A stretch of 64,000 nucleotides of DNA from Pseudomonadota bacterium (GTDB lineage Bacteria > Pseudomonadota > Gammaproteobacteria > Burkholderiales > Methylophilaceae), in assembly GCA_029563075.1 (NCBI GenBank), contig JAKQTN010000033.1, forward strand, positions 91,908 through 155,907, in the 5' to 3' direction. The notes below the pieces were generated by a model that did no database searches, was not told the origin of the DNA, and was given only the letters and a program-made list of their open reading frames with translations. Of this stretch, positions 28,833 to 38,875 are shown one piece after another. Made by a program: the position numbers and the translations under genes. Position 1 is the stretch's first letter; each line of letters opens with the position of its first letter.

Positions 28833-30854
28833 TTAGAGCAAGGCTGACAGTTGCTGCAAATTATCCACGACGGGCAAACAGACAACGCCTTTACATACCC
28901 AGGCGTTGACATCATTTGAACAATTTCTTTGTAAAGTTTGCGGTAAGTCTTTTAGCGTCTCATCCAGATAAAAAAACAAATGATGCGGTTGATACACCTG
29001 GTTCATTTCGCTTCGCCAAATTTCCATTTTTCTGGCTGGGCCACGCACTATCACCATGGTTGGGGGCGACAAAAATTCTTCCAAAGCATGACACAGACTG
29101 GCACACGCGGCGGGGTTTCTGGCCATGCTTAGGTCAAAGGCTTTTAGTGTGCGTTCTGCAGCCTGCAGATAACGCGGCTCACCCAGAATATGCCCTAGCC
29201 GTTGCAGCGCGATAGCTGCAATACCGTTGCCATTGGGCGTAGCATTGTCATAGCCTTGTTTGGGACGATGGATCAAAGACTCATGCGAATGACTGGTAAA
29301 GTAAAATCCACCACCCTCACTTTCAAAGCCTTCCAGTATGGCTTCAGCCAGGTCTTCAGCAAAACCCAAATCAACGGTGCGATAATCGGCTTGCAGGCAT
29401 TCAATCAGGGCATCCAGCAGAAAAGCATAATCATCCAGATAGGCATTTAAATGCGCCTGATAATTTCCTTTTCCATCGTCCTTGCAAGTTGCCAGCAAGC
29501 GTTCGCCTACCCATAATCTTTCACGAATAAAATCTATGGCATTCTGCGCCAGCTTGATCCACTCAGGCCGATTAAACACGCGCCCTGCACGCGCCAACCC
29601 CTTGATAATAAGCGCATTCCAGGATGTGAGAATTTTATCATCACGCGCGGGGTGGGGCCGTTTTTCGCGCGCCAGGAACAATTTTTTTTGCGCACTTAAA
29701 AGTAACGCCTCATCGGCATGCGCTGGAAGGCGCACCAAATAAGGATGCCAGGCATGCCCCTCAAAGTTCGCAGCACGGTCTAAGCCAAAGCAGCAGCTTG
29801 CTACTACAAATTCTTCTAGGGTAAGCAAGGCCTTCACTTCGTCCGGCTGCCACACATAAAACGCGCCTTCTTCACTATGCCCATGTGCATCCAATGAATC
29901 CGCATCCAGCGATGAATAAAACGCACCGTGTGGCGATAGCATTTCGCGCTGCAGCCATGCAACGGTTTCCTCAGCTACTTGCTTGTAACGCGCGTCCTTG
30001 CTTATTTGCCAGCCATCTGCATACAGAAAAAGCAGCTGGCCGTTGTCGTAAAGCATTTTTTCAAAGTGCGGAATATTCCATCTTTCATCTACGCTGTAAC
30101 GACAGAACCCGCCGCCAATCTGATCGTAAATGCCGCCATTCGCCATGGCTGATAGCATCTGCAAAGCCATGCTCTCTGCGCGTTTGTTGCCTGCTTTAGC
30201 CTGATGCAGCAGCAAGGTAACATCAGCAGGATTCGGGAATTTTGGTGCGCCGCCAAAGCCGCCATGCTCAAAGTCGAAGCCGCTTTCCAGAGATTGAAAT
30301 GCCAGCTTAATCGTGCTTTCACTCGCGCTTAAGGTGCTGCTGGGGGTTGGGATGGTATGTTTGAGCGCATCCATTAACTGACTGTTTTGCACCGCCAAAT
30401 CGGCCTTACGTTCATGATAATACTGGGCAACGCGCGGGATTAGATCGGCAAATCCGGGCAATTGGTAGCGCGCTGTTTTAGGAAAATAAGTGCCGGTAAA
30501 ATAAGGCTCTTGATTCGGCGTTAAAAACACCGTAAGCGGCCAGCCACCACTTTTATTTGAAAGCATGTTGTGTGCGGTTTGATAGATCTGGTCAATATCC
30601 GGACGTTCTTCACGATCCACTTTTATATTAATGAAATGCGCATTCATAATCGCCGCAACTTCAGGATCTTCAAACGATTCATGCGCCATGACATGGCACC
30701 AATGGCAGGCCGAATAACCGATTGAAAGCAGAATCGGCTTGTTGCGTTCGCGCGCTAAAGCAAGTGCTTGCTCACCCCACGGATACCATTCCACAGGGTT
30801 ATCAGCATGTTGCAGCAGGTAAGGGCTTGTTTCCTCTGCAAGATGGTTGCGCAT
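28833..30854 (-). CDS. Thioredoxin domain-containing protein (YyaL/DUF255 family)
   Basis: A 673-residue protein with an N-terminal thioredoxin-like DUF255 domain (about 1-165) carrying C50HWC53 in [14 protein letters not shown], followed by an alpha/alpha barrel resembling six-hairpin glycosidases (about 190-600; [30 protein letters not shown]). It is the bacterial relative of human SPATA20. Its substrate is unknown and no signal peptide is present. It ends a leftward group with the mutarotase and ilvD, five bases behind the mutarotase. Confidence 0.92.
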   Translation of the reverse strand: MRNHLAEETSPYLLQHADNPVEWYPWGEQALALARERNKPILLSIGYSACHWCHVMAHESFEDPEVAAIMNAHFINIKVDREERPDIDQIYQTAHNMLSNKSGGWPLTVFLTPNQEPYFTGTYFPKTARYQLPGFADLIPRVAQYYHERKADLAVQNSQLMDALKHTIPTPSSTLSASESTIKLAFQSLESGFDFEHGGFGGAPKFPNPADVTLLLHQAKAGNKRAESMALQMLSAMANGGIYDQIGGGFCRYSVDERWNIPHFEKMLYDNGQLLFLYADGWQISKDARYKQVAEETVAWLQREMLSPHGAFYSSLDADSLDAHGHSEEGAFYVWQPDEVKALLTLEEFVVASCCFGLDRAANFEGHAWHPYLVRLPAHADEALLLSAQKKLFLAREKRPHPARDDKILTSWNALIIKGLARAGRVFNRPEWIKLAQNAIDFIRERLWVGERLLATCKDDGKGNYQAHLNAYLDDYAFLLDALIECLQADYRTVDLGFAEDLAEAILEGFESEGGGFYFTSHSHESLIHRPKQGYDNATPNGNGIAAIALQRLGHILGEPRYLQAAERTLKAFDLSMARNPAACASLCHALEEFLSPPTMVIVRGPARKMEIWRSEMNQVYQPHHLFFYLDETLKDLPQTLQRNCSNDVNAWVCKGVVCLPVVDNLQQLSALL

Positions 30855-30859
30855 GAGGC

Positions 30860-31798
30860 CTAAAGCGTTTCTATAAAGTACTCGGCACTAATCACATGCG
30901 TGCGACCTGGGTTGATCACCACCATATTTTCCAGCGCATTGGTCGTTTCTACACACAAGGTCTTGCGCCATTCATCCGACTCGCCCATGTCGCCCATCTG
31001 TGCTGCCTTTTCGGCTCCAGGGCTCCACACTACGGTCGTATCACTGCCTGATTTCGCTACATGAATAATGCGGTTGTATCCCGTGTCGTGTATAGCACAA
31101 TCACTGCTGTGGTTGATGAACACACGGTCAAATTCACCTCCATCAAAAGTGAGCGAATTATGCTCGACTTGACGCTCATATTTGAGAATTTTGTCAGCAT
31201 ACACACAATCTTGCATCCCAGTAACTTTGACATTCTCAATATCGCTAATGTTGAGATACGTATGAAATGCCTCGCCAATCACAAAAGGGTGATCTGCTTT
31301 GTTGGTAGTCGACATATTGATACGCAGCCTGCGCCCAACGGTAATAGTAACAGTAAGCACATAAGGATATGACAGCTGGCGCTTTGCCTCCGGCGTCTCC
31401 ATCATCTCCAAAATAATACGTGTAGCGCCGGTGGGGGTGGCATCAATATCCATTACACGCCAGGGTATCACCCGCGCAAACCCATGCGGGCAAAAGGTAC
31501 TATCAGTTGGATGCGCCCCAAACCAAGGCCAGCAGATAGGCACGCCGCCCCTTATAGAGCGGCCTTTTATAAACCGGGCATTGCTGGAAAGCCACAACAC
31601 AGGCTGAGCCAGAAACTTAGGTTGCCAGCTAATAATATGCGCACCTTGTAGCGCAATCCTTGCAACCGCGAGAGGATTATCAATTTCCAGATACTGCAAG
31701 CCGTCTTCATCCTGCGTTTGCACAACGTGGGCATGAAGTTTCAATCGCGGCTGTGTTTCAGGTAAGTTTTTTTGTACTGTCGCTTCCATATCCGTCAC
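30860..31798 (-). CDS. D-hexose-6-phosphate mutarotase (YeaD-like aldose epimerase)
   Basis: A 312-residue protein of the aldose-1-epimerase fold, YeaD branch, which interconverts anomers of glucose-6-phosphate and similar sugars. Supporting stretches are [39 protein letters not shown] with the catalytic-type histidine, and VVWSPG near the end. The reading frame begins with GTG at 31798; an ATG nine bases downstream is an equally possible start. It is placed between ilvD and the DUF255 gene with very short gaps. Confidence 0.9.
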   Translation of the reverse strand: MTDMEATVQKNLPETQPRLKLHAHVVQTQDEDGLQYLEIDNPLAVARIALQGAHIISWQPKFLAQPVLWLSSNARFIKGRSIRGGVPICWPWFGAHPTDSTFCPHGFARVIPWRVMDIDATPTGATRIILEMMETPEAKRQLSYPYVLTVTITVGRRLRINMSTTNKADHPFVIGEAFHTYLNISDIENVKVTGMQDCVYADKILKYERQVEHNSLTFDGGEFDRVFINHSSDCAIHDTGYNRIIHVAKSGSDTTVVWSPGAEKAAQMGDMGESDEWRKTLCVETTNALENMVVINPGRTHVISAEYFIETL

Positions 31799-31806
31799 TT
31801 ATCCAT

Positions 31807-33657
31807 TTAATGTTCAATTTGGCTCACATCGCGTACCGCACCACGCGCCGCGCTGGTGCTCATTGCCGCATAAGCGCGCAGGGCAGGCGATACATGACGC
31901 TCGCGATTTATTGGCTTCCAGGCCGCTTTGCCTTTGGCTTCCATTTTTGCACGGCGGTGCGACATTTCTTCATCACTGATTGCCAAATGGATCGTGCGAT
32001 TCGGAATATCAATTTCTATCGTATCGCCCTCTTCCACCAAGCCAATCGCCCCACCTTCTGCCGCTTCAGGAGAAACATGGCCAATACTCAAACCTGATGT
32101 TCCGCCTGAAAAACGCCCATCAGTCAGCAATGCACACGCCTTGCCTAAATCTTTCGATTTCAGGTACGAGGTTGGATAAAGCATCTCCTGCATGCCTGGG
32201 CCGCCTCGCGGGCCTTCATAACGAATCACCACAACATCACCCGCTATAATTTTATCGGCCAGAATTCCTTCAACTGCAGCATCCTGCGATTCAAAAATAC
32301 GGGCATGGCCGGTAAATTTCAATATACTGTCATCGACGCCCGCAGTTTTTACAATGCAGCCATCCAGCGCAATATTACCGTACAACACCGCCAAACCGCC
32401 ATCTTTGGAATAGGCATGTGCTATATCGCGGATGCAGCCATTGGCGCGGTCTGTGTCCAGATCAGGCCATAGCATGCTTTGGCTGAATGCGATGGTCGTA
32501 GGGATACCGCCCGGTGCCGCGCGATAGAATTTCTTTACATCCTCGTCAGTCGTCGTGGTGATGTCCCATTTATCCAAAGCCGCCCCCATACTGGCGGAAT
32601 GTACGGTTGGTATATCACGATGGATTAAGCCGCCTTTGCTTAGCTCCGCCAAAATGCTCATTACACCGCCCGCGCGATGCACGTCTTCCATATGGTATTT
32701 TTGTGTGGCAGGCGCAACTTTGCTCACACATGGCACTTTGCGCGAAATACGGTCAATATCACTCATGGTGAAATCCAGACCGGCTTCATGCGCCGCGGCC
32801 AGCAAATGCAATACCGTATTGGTTGACCCTCCCATCGCCACATCCAGGCTCATGGCATTTTCAAACGCTTTCAGCGTTGCAATACTGCGCGGCAATACGC
32901 TGTAATCATCTTGCTCATAATGGCGCTTTGCCAGCTCGACAATCAAACGCCCTGCCTGCAAGAACAACTGTTTGCGTGCACCGTGCGTTGCGAGCGTGGA
33001 GCCGTTGCCAGGTAGACTCAAACCCAGCGCTTCGGTTAAACAGTTCATCGAATTGGCCGTAAACATGCCGGAACATGAGCCGCAGGTGGGACAAGCCGAG
33101 CGTTCAATTGCCTCCGATTTTTCATCCGAAACTTTACTGTCGGCCGCCGCCACCATGGCATCGACCAAATCCAGCTTCAAGGTATCGCCTTGCCAAGTCA
33201 CTTTGCCAGCCTCCATCGGCCCGCCAGAGACAAACACCACGGGAATATTCAAGCGCAAAGCCGCCATCAGCATGCCGGGCGTGATCTTGTCGCAATTAGA
33301 GATGCAAACTAACGCATCGGCACAATGCGCATTGACCATATATTCCACGCTGTCAGCAATCAAGTCGCGGCTAGGCAAGCTGTACAGCATGCCGCTGTGC
33401 CCCATCGCGATACCGTCATCCACCGCAATGGTGTTAAATTCTTTGGCCACACCACCTGCTTTTTCTATCTCGCGCGCAACCAGCTGGCCCAGGTCTTTAA
33501 GATGGACATGGCCAGGCACAAATTGCGTAAACGAGTTGGCGATCGCGATGATGGGCTTATCAAAATCGCCGTCTTTCATACCGGTGGCGCGCCATAATGC
33601 GCGAGCGCCCGCCATATTGCGGCCATGAGTAGTAGTGCGAGAACGATATTGAGGCAT
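31807..33657 (-). CDS. ilvD: Dihydroxy-acid dehydratase
   Basis: Iron-sulfur dehydratase (616 residues) that makes the 2-keto acids preceding valine, leucine and isoleucine. The cluster cysteines lie in [10 protein letters not shown] and in [39 protein letters not shown] is the other family signature. The length is that of the E. coli type. Other ilv genes are not nearby. It is the first gene of a leftward group with the mutarotase and the DUF255 protein. Confidence 0.97.
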   Translation of the reverse strand: MPQYRSRTTTHGRNMAGARALWRATGMKDGDFDKPIIAIANSFTQFVPGHVHLKDLGQLVAREIEKAGGVAKEFNTIAVDDGIAMGHSGMLYSLPSRDLIADSVEYMVNAHCADALVCISNCDKITPGMLMAALRLNIPVVFVSGGPMEAGKVTWQGDTLKLDLVDAMVAAADSKVSDEKSEAIERSACPTCGSCSGMFTANSMNCLTEALGLSLPGNGSTLATHGARKQLFLQAGRLIVELAKRHYEQDDYSVLPRSIATLKAFENAMSLDVAMGGSTNTVLHLLAAAHEAGLDFTMSDIDRISRKVPCVSKVAPATQKYHMEDVHRAGGVMSILAELSKGGLIHRDIPTVHSASMGAALDKWDITTTTDEDVKKFYRAAPGGIPTTIAFSQSMLWPDLDTDRANGCIRDIAHAYSKDGGLAVLYGNIALDGCIVKTAGVDDSILKFTGHARIFESQDAAVEGILADKIIAGDVVVIRYEGPRGGPGMQEMLYPTSYLKSKDLGKACALLTDGRFSGGTSGLSIGHVSPEAAEGGAIGLVEEGDTIEIDIPNRTIHLAISDEEMSHRRAKMEAKGKAAWKPINRERHVSPALRAYAAMSTSAARGAVRDVSQIEH

Positions 33658-33986
33658 GGCAAATAATCCGTAAACTATGTAGCTTGTATTGAAAGCGTTA
33701 TTTTAGACCAGCCAGCCGCAACACGCCAAAGAAATATGATGTAAAAGGATTGTAGGAGCCAAACCTGATTCAGAAACCACAACTCAACCTGCGGACGACC
33801 CCTGCCGTGCCAATTTCTATCCAACATATCCGTATAAAATATTGTCGGGTTTATCTTCAGAATACCTGCCCCGTAGACCTCATGGATATTAGGTTACAGA
33901 GCGATTATCTTGCTATTCATATTGGATGTTGCAGGCGCCAAGCTCCTTAAGGTATAGTTTCTCTGTTCAACGGTAAGGGCATTTTC
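33658..33986. other. Intergenic stretch upstream of ilvD
   Basis: About 330 bases between the ilvD start and the first small ORF of the next patch. I see no convincing gene, repeat or strong hairpin here. It must hold the ilvD promoter on the minus strand, but no clear -35/-10 pair stands out by eye. Confidence 0.4.
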
Positions 33987-34163
33987 ATGAACTGTGTTGC
34001 TCAAACTTACTGTCAGCGCTTTTTTCTCCCGCCTACCCCAGCATTCAAGCAGTGCGCGCTAAAACGTGTCTCGCATGTCGGCGCATCTATAGGCACTCTT
34101 GATCCAGTGTTTGTACAATTGCGGTCAATCCTTGAGCCGCCTCCCTATCAGTATCATGCATGA
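33987..34163 (+). CDS. Possible 58-residue small protein
   Basis: An ATG-to-TGA frame of 58 codons with AAGGG about eight bases before the start and a stop overlapping the start of the HEAT-like gene by eight bases. The product is basic, with three cysteines and a Pro-rich end (EPPPYQYHA); no family is recognised. The ribosome site and the overlap favour a real gene; the short length and lack of any known motif argue against it. Confidence 0.3.
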   Translation: MNCVAQTYCQRFFLPPTPAFKQCALKRVSHVGASIGTLDPVFVQLRSILEPPPYQYHA

Positions 34164-34683
34164 GATATTGAAATCACTTTCCGGCGGCGATCGACGATCC
34201 ATCAGCGAGTCCAATCGCATCGCCTCCATTGTCGTGGAGCGACCTGAATTGATGGAGGTGCTTTTCATCGGGCTTGAAAGCAATGACCCAGTACTTCGAA
34301 TGCGCTGTGCAGATACAGCAGAAAAGGCGACTGCCAGTCATCCCGAACTTCTCGTGCCATACAAAACAGAGCTGCTGAACAAACATGCCAAAACTGAACA
34401 ACAAGAGGTTAGGTGGCATGTCGCTCCGATGCTTGCTCGCCTGCCATTATCAGAAACAGAAGAAACCGTGGCCCTGAATGTTTTGCTTAGTTATACCAAC
34501 GATCGCAGTAGCATAGTAAAAACCATGGCCATGCAAGCCCTGGCAGACATAGCGATTCGCAGTCCCCGCCTCATGCCGCTGGTGAAACAGCACATTGAAA
34601 AGCTTACAGTCATTGGCACCCCGGCAATGAAAGCTCGCGGCAGAAAACTACTTGTCATGCTTGCAAAGGTACATCATGGCTAA
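34156..34683 (+). CDS. HEAT-repeat-like protein, unknown function
   Basis: A 175-residue, all-helical soluble protein. Helix pairs such as ELMEVLFIGLESNDPVLRMR, EVRWHVAPMLARLPL and SSIVKTMAMQALADIAIRS resemble HEAT or armadillo repeats, which mediate protein binding. No catalytic residues are seen. The ATG at 34156 is preferred to a TTG 57 bases upstream, which would add a non-helical extension. It lies in a patch of orphan genes between ilvD and lgt, with no functional link to either side. Confidence 0.6.
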   Translation: MHEILKSLSGGDRRSISESNRIASIVVERPELMEVLFIGLESNDPVLRMRCADTAEKATASHPELLVPYKTELLNKHAKTEQQEVRWHVAPMLARLPLSETEETVALNVLLSYTNDRSSIVKTMAMQALADIAIRSPRLMPLVKQHIEKLTVIGTPAMKARGRKLLVMLAKVHHG

Positions 34684-34769
34684 CCCCGCCAGCAGGCTAA
34701 GCTCGCCTCTTAATGTCAAACGACCAGGGCTTCGCCATGTGGCAAAAGATAGATAAATAAGGAATCATA

Positions 34770-35165
34770 ATGAACATAAGGTTCCGTAACATCATTGCAA
34801 TAATACTCACCAGCGTTTGGGTGAATGCATCTGAGTTTATTCGAAACGAGATTCTTCTAAAAACATACTGGGTAGACCATTACCAGTCGCTCGGCATGAG
34901 TTTCCCCTCCGGGCCAACAAATGGAATGATATGGATTGCATGGGGGTTCTTATTCGCTCTGGCGATATTTTTGATCTCAAGAAAATTCGATCTAATACAA
35001 ACAGCGCTCATCGCCTGGCTTATGGCGTTTGTTCTGATGTGGGTGGTTACTTTCAATCTAAACGTTCTGCCAGGTGCAATTCTTATTTATGCTGTTCCGC
35101 TAAGTATGCTGGAGACCTTCATAGGTTCTTATCTCTGTATAAAAATATCGCCAAATAAACAATAA
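34770..35165 (+). CDS. Small integral membrane protein, unknown function
   Basis: A 131-residue protein made almost entirely of four hydrophobic segments (about 5-24, 50-70, 76-97 and 100-124) with a short polar end. AGGA precedes the ATG. No family is recognised; the size and the NGMIWIAWGF and ETFIGSYL segments recall small proteins often found in gene cassettes. An imperfect attC-like inverted repeat follows its stop within 15 bases. It stands alone in the orphan patch between ilvD and lgt. Confidence 0.55.
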   Translation: MNIRFRNIIAIILTSVWVNASEFIRNEILLKTYWVDHYQSLGMSFPSGPTNGMIWIAWGFLFALAIFLISRKFDLIQTALIAWLMAFVLMWVVTFNLNVLPGAILIYAVPLSMLETFIGSYLCIKISPNKQ

Positions 35166-35179
35166 ACCTTGCCTGTGTA

Positions 35180-35213
35180 CTAACGAACGCCCTGCTGCTG
35201 ACTTTGACGTTAG
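35180..35213 (+). repeat. Inverted repeat, faintly attC-like
   Basis: CTAACG at 35180-35185 and CGTTAG at 35208-35213 form a 6-bp inverted repeat 34 bases long, just after a small membrane-protein gene. The outer arms recall the core sites of integron attC elements (AAC...GTT), but the element is shorter than known attC sites and the outer flanking bases do not fit. Confidence 0.25.
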
Positions 35214-35286
35214 AAGCCAAATATCTGTATGTAATTGCCCCATTTAGGTAGAATCATCCTCTACTCTAAATTTGCAGCAGCTTTTT

Positions 35287-36072
35287 ATGTTCACTCATCC
35301 TCAGTTTGATCCCGTCGCCCTCCATCTGGGCTCTTTTGGCATCCATTGGTATGGCCTCATGTATTTAGTAGCCTTTTTAGCCTGCTTATTACTTGGAAAA
35401 CATCAAATCAAGCACAAGCCATGGTACAGCTGGACTAATACCATGCTTGATGACGCCTTGTTTTACGGCGCGCTTGGCACGATTTTGGGCGGCCGGATTG
35501 GCTATGTTTTGTTTTACCAATTTGGCCATTTTCTTTCAAACCCGCTGGAAATTTTTGCAGTTTGGCAAGGCGGCATGAGCTTCCATGGCGGTTTTTTGGG
35601 CGTGTTAATCGCCATGTATTTTTTCAATAAAAAGCATGGCCAGCCGTGGCTGAAAATCATGGATTTTGTTGCGCCGCTCGTTCCGTTAGGTCTCGGTGCT
35701 GGCCGTATAGGCAACTTTATCAATGGCGAATTGTGGGGCCGCGCTACCCATTCAAGCTATGGCATGATTTTTCCGCAAGTGGATAACATCGCGCGCCATC
35801 CTTCGCAGTTGTATGAATTTGCCCTGGAGGGCATCGCCCTGTTTTGTATTTTATGGTGGTTTTCGCGTAAGCAACGCCCAGTTGGCGCAATCTCAGCGCT
35901 GTTTTTAATCGGCTACGGCAGCTTCAGGTTTTTGGCGGAATATACGCGGGAGCCAGATAGCTACCTGGGATTGCTGCAGCTGGGGTTGAGCATGGGGCAG
36001 TGGCTCAGTTTGCCCATGATAATGATCGGTATCTGGATGTGGTTATCAGCCCATAAGAACAGGTTCGGTTAG
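35287..36072 (+). CDS. lgt: Prolipoprotein diacylglyceryl transferase
   Basis: Inner-membrane enzyme of 261 residues that transfers a diacylglyceryl group from phosphatidylglycerol to the cysteine of lipoprotein precursors. About seven membrane helices; the essential segments [25 protein letters not shown] and the Lgt signature [14 protein letters not shown] are present. The ATG at 35287 is chosen over an in-frame TTG 15 bases upstream. It serves the lipoproteins seen elsewhere in the window. Confidence 0.96.
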   Translation: MFTHPQFDPVALHLGSFGIHWYGLMYLVAFLACLLLGKHQIKHKPWYSWTNTMLDDALFYGALGTILGGRIGYVLFYQFGHFLSNPLEIFAVWQGGMSFHGGFLGVLIAMYFFNKKHGQPWLKIMDFVAPLVPLGLGAGRIGNFINGELWGRATHSSYGMIFPQVDNIARHPSQLYEFALEGIALFCILWWFSRKQRPVGAISALFLIGYGSFRFLAEYTREPDSYLGLLQLGLSMGQWLSLPMIMIGIWMWLSAHKNRFG

Positions 36073-36252
36073 AGTCGAAAATCCAACATTTTTAATCATT
36101 GTTCAACACTCAAATTCCTTATGGAAATTCAGTTATAAATTAATCAACTAAAAATCAATCAGTTAATCAATATTCATCTCAATATTTAGATTCATAAAAC
36201 TGGCATATGCATTGCATATTATTAATCGCAGCCAACTTGGGATGAATAAAAA

Positions 36253-36432
36253 ATGAAAAACTTATTTGAAAGATTATTTAAAAAAGAACGGCAATTTAAT
36301 TACATCATTGCGGAATATCAGCCAATGAGAACAAACTCGTTAGACCCCGTTGCAAAAGCTACCGAGTATGATGTTGACGAGTCAGTGGATAGTGACGAAA
36401 TGGAAATTGATAGAATCTATCAGAGTTCCTAA
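36253..36432 (+). CDS. Possible 59-residue small acidic protein
   Basis: An uninterrupted ATG-to-TAA frame. The product starts with a basic amphipathic helix (MKNLFERLFKKERQ) and turns strongly acidic at the C terminus (DVDESVDSDEMEID). No family is recognised. The surrounding DNA is more A/T-rich than the neighbouring genes and the ribosome site is weak, so the call rests on the biased, protein-like composition. It lies between lgt and the convergent DUF466 gene. Confidence 0.4.
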   Translation: MKNLFERLFKKERQFNYIIAEYQPMRTNSLDPVAKATEYDVDESVDSDEMEIDRIYQSS

Positions 36433-36457
36433 GTGGATGGATGAGTATGCGCTATTG

Positions 36458-36646
36458 CTAGCAACAGCGCTTAATGCCCTTCCACTCGCCGTCTTGCCAT
36501 TGCTTGAAAAACTCCTCGCGGCTTAAAAGTGGGGGCATATTTTCAGACTCCCCATGCTCGGCATGATGCTTCAAATAGCGCTCATACGCATCATCACCCG
36601 AAAGCTGGCGGATTGACTGCCAAAAAGTTTTAATCGTTTTTAACAT
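36458..36646 (-). CDS. YbdD/YjiX family small protein (DUF466)
   Basis: A 62-residue protein with the DUF466 pattern: an N-terminal helix (FWQSIRQLSGDDAYERYLKHH) and a Pro-Leu-Leu-Ser-Arg-Glu-Glu-Phe-Phe stretch ending in KGIKRCC. Such proteins are encoded directly after cstA-type genes and may assist the transporter. The ATG at 36646 overlaps the cstA stop as TAATG, which fixes the start and implies coupling; an in-frame start 15 bases upstream would lie inside cstA. Confidence 0.9.
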   Translation of the reverse strand: MLKTIKTFWQSIRQLSGDDAYERYLKHHAEHGESENMPPLLSREEFFKQWQDGEWKGIKRCC

Positions 36647-38718
36647 TAATCTCTTACCCACAAATTATCTAACTGGGTTTCAATGTGCGGCACTTCTGAC
36701 AACGGCAATACCAGCTTACCTCTTAGATGCCGCGCACACACCGCCAGCATATCGATAATCACCACCCACAGCACAGCGACAAAAAACATAGTTAAATAGG
36801 CATCCAAATGCTGGTTGAATATCAGCTGCGGCGCAACAGCAGCTTTGTCGACAGGCAGCACTCCACTAGCTAACTTGGCACTTAAATCATTGGCGGCAGC
36901 AAAAAACCCTACGCGAATATCATCGCTAAATATCTTTTGATATGCCGCCGTTGTGGTAATAATAACCAACCAAGCCAGCGGCAGCGCTGTTACCCACGCG
37001 TATTTCAATTTTCCAGATTTCACCAAAATGCCTGTTGCTACACATAAGGCAATGGCAGCCAGCATTTGGTTCGCAATACCGAATAACGGCCACAGGATAT
37101 TCACGCCGCCATTCGGATCGATCACGCCAATATACAAAAAGTAGCCCCAGCCCGCCACCACAATGGCACTGGTGAATATCACTGATGGGGTGTAAGAGGT
37201 TTCACCCAGTTTTTTGTTGAAATTGCCCAGCATGTCCTGCAGCATAAAGCGCCCAACGCGCGTGCCTGCATCGAGCGTCGTTAAGATAAAAATCGCCTCG
37301 AACATAATGGCAAAGTGATACCACAACGCCAGTAAATGCTTTCCAAATGCGCTGCCGAAAATACTCGCCATACCCACGGCCAAGCTAGGTGCGCCACCGG
37401 TGCGGGCAAACAGGCTGCTTTCGCCCATATCCTTGGCGAGCTGGTTCATCTGCTCAACCGTAACTGCAAAACCCCAGCTATTGATTTTAGCCACCGCGTC
37501 TATCGCACTGGAACCCACTACACCTGCAGGACTGTTAATGGCAAAGAACACGCCCGGCTCCAGCACTGTGGCGGCAATCATGGCCATGATTGCAACGAAA
37601 GACTCCAGCAACATCGCACCGTATCCTATCATGCGAATGTCACGCTCATTCATAAGTAATTTTGGCGTGGTGCCCGATGAAATGAGCGCATGGAAGCCTG
37701 AAATCGCACCGCAGGCAATGGTGATAAACACGAACGGAAACAGCTTGCCGCCAAAAATCGGCCCGGAACCATCGGTAAATTGCGTGACTGCGGGCATGTG
37801 AATGTCCGGCCGCAGAATTACGATGGCAATCGCCAGCAGCAATACCGTACCCAGCTTCATGAAGGTAGACAAATAATCGCGCGGTGCGAGCAGCAGCCAT
37901 ACCGGCAGCACCGCCGCCGCGAAGCCGTACACAATAATCGCATACGCCAAAGGCAAACCTTCATGGTCGAAAAATACGCGCAGCGTTTCGCTGTGATCTA
38001 TCCAGCCACCCGCCAGCACGGAAAATAGCAATAACGATACGCCAATCGCTGAAGCTTCCAGCACGCGTCCTGGGCGAATATTGCGCATATAAAGCCCGAT
38101 AAACATGGCGATTGGAATGGTTGCCGCCACGGTGGAAGTCGCCCACGGACTATGTTTCATGGCGTTCACCACGACTAGTCCCAGCACGGCGATGAGGATA
38201 ATCATAATCATAAAGGTGCCGATGAGTGCGGCCGTGCCGCCTATTGCGCCGATTTCATCGCGCGCCATTTGGCCTAAACTACGACCGTCACGACGCGTAG
38301 AGAAAAACAACGTCACCATATCCTGCACCGCCCCGCCCAGCACCGCGCCGATTAATATCCATAGTGTGCCTGGCAAATAGCCGAACTGTGCTGCCAGTGT
38401 CGGCCCTATCAATGGTCCCGGACCTGCAATCGCGGCAAAATGATGCCCAAATACGATCCACTTGTTGGTGGGAATGTAATCGCGCCCATTGTCCAACCGT
38501 TCAGCGGGTGTGGCGCGCGTTTCATCTATCACCAATACTTTTGCGGCAATCCAGGCTGCATAAAAGCGATACGCTATGGCATAAATACACACCGCCGCGG
38601 TGATTAGCCACAGCGCGTTAATGCTCTCGCCGCGGTTAAGTGCGATAGCACTTAAAGCAAAAGCGCCCAATAGCGCAACCGCAAACCAAATGATTATTTT
38701 GAGGGTTTTATTCATCAT
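36646..38718 (-). CDS. cstA: Carbon starvation protein A (CstA family transporter)
   Basis: A 690-residue inner-membrane protein with roughly sixteen hydrophobic segments. It shows the CstA core (NKWIVFGHHFAAIAGPGPLIGPTLAAQFGY-type region near 85-115 and FHALISSGTTPKLL in the middle) and the C-terminal five-helix domain. Studied relatives take up peptides or pyruvate when carbon is short; in a putative methylotroph, pyruvate or peptide salvage is an inference. Its partner DUF466 gene follows with a TAATG overlap. Confidence 0.94.
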   Translation of the reverse strand: MMNKTLKIIIWFAVALLGAFALSAIALNRGESINALWLITAAVCIYAIAYRFYAAWIAAKVLVIDETRATPAERLDNGRDYIPTNKWIVFGHHFAAIAGPGPLIGPTLAAQFGYLPGTLWILIGAVLGGAVQDMVTLFFSTRRDGRSLGQMARDEIGAIGGTAALIGTFMIMIILIAVLGLVVVNAMKHSPWATSTVAATIPIAMFIGLYMRNIRPGRVLEASAIGVSLLLFSVLAGGWIDHSETLRVFFDHEGLPLAYAIIVYGFAAAVLPVWLLLAPRDYLSTFMKLGTVLLLAIAIVILRPDIHMPAVTQFTDGSGPIFGGKLFPFVFITIACGAISGFHALISSGTTPKLLMNERDIRMIGYGAMLLESFVAIMAMIAATVLEPGVFFAINSPAGVVGSSAIDAVAKINSWGFAVTVEQMNQLAKDMGESSLFARTGGAPSLAVGMASIFGSAFGKHLLALWYHFAIMFEAIFILTTLDAGTRVGRFMLQDMLGNFNKKLGETSYTPSVIFTSAIVVAGWGYFLYIGVIDPNGGVNILWPLFGIANQMLAAIALCVATGILVKSGKLKYAWVTALPLAWLVIITTTAAYQKIFSDDIRVGFFAAANDLSAKLASGVLPVDKAAVAPQLIFNQHLDAYLTMFFVAVLWVVIIDMLAVCARHLRGKLVLPLSEVPHIETQLDNLWVRD

Positions 38719-38875
38719 GAGTGTAATTAACTATATTATCTGGTAAGTATAAATCAGCTTGAGCCGTAGTGAATAAATGCTGGATAAATTAAGTAATTGC
38801 ACAATTTAATTTTGATACAATAACGGACTAAATTATAGCGCCAGCCTTAGCTCTGGCCACAATAGCAAACAAAAT

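Noticed and set aside
32972..33628. 218-codon open frame on the plus strand inside ilvD
   Set aside because: Antisense shadow of ilvD. The ilvD product is complete and conserved.
34099..34155. TTG start for the HEAT-like protein
   Set aside because: It would add 19 residues of non-helical sequence; the ATG at 34156 is a better start and overlaps the preceding small frame.
34709..34756. 15-codon frame (MSNDQGFAMWQKIDK) just before the small membrane-protein gene
   Set aside because: Too short, and no ribosome site or known leader-peptide feature supports it.
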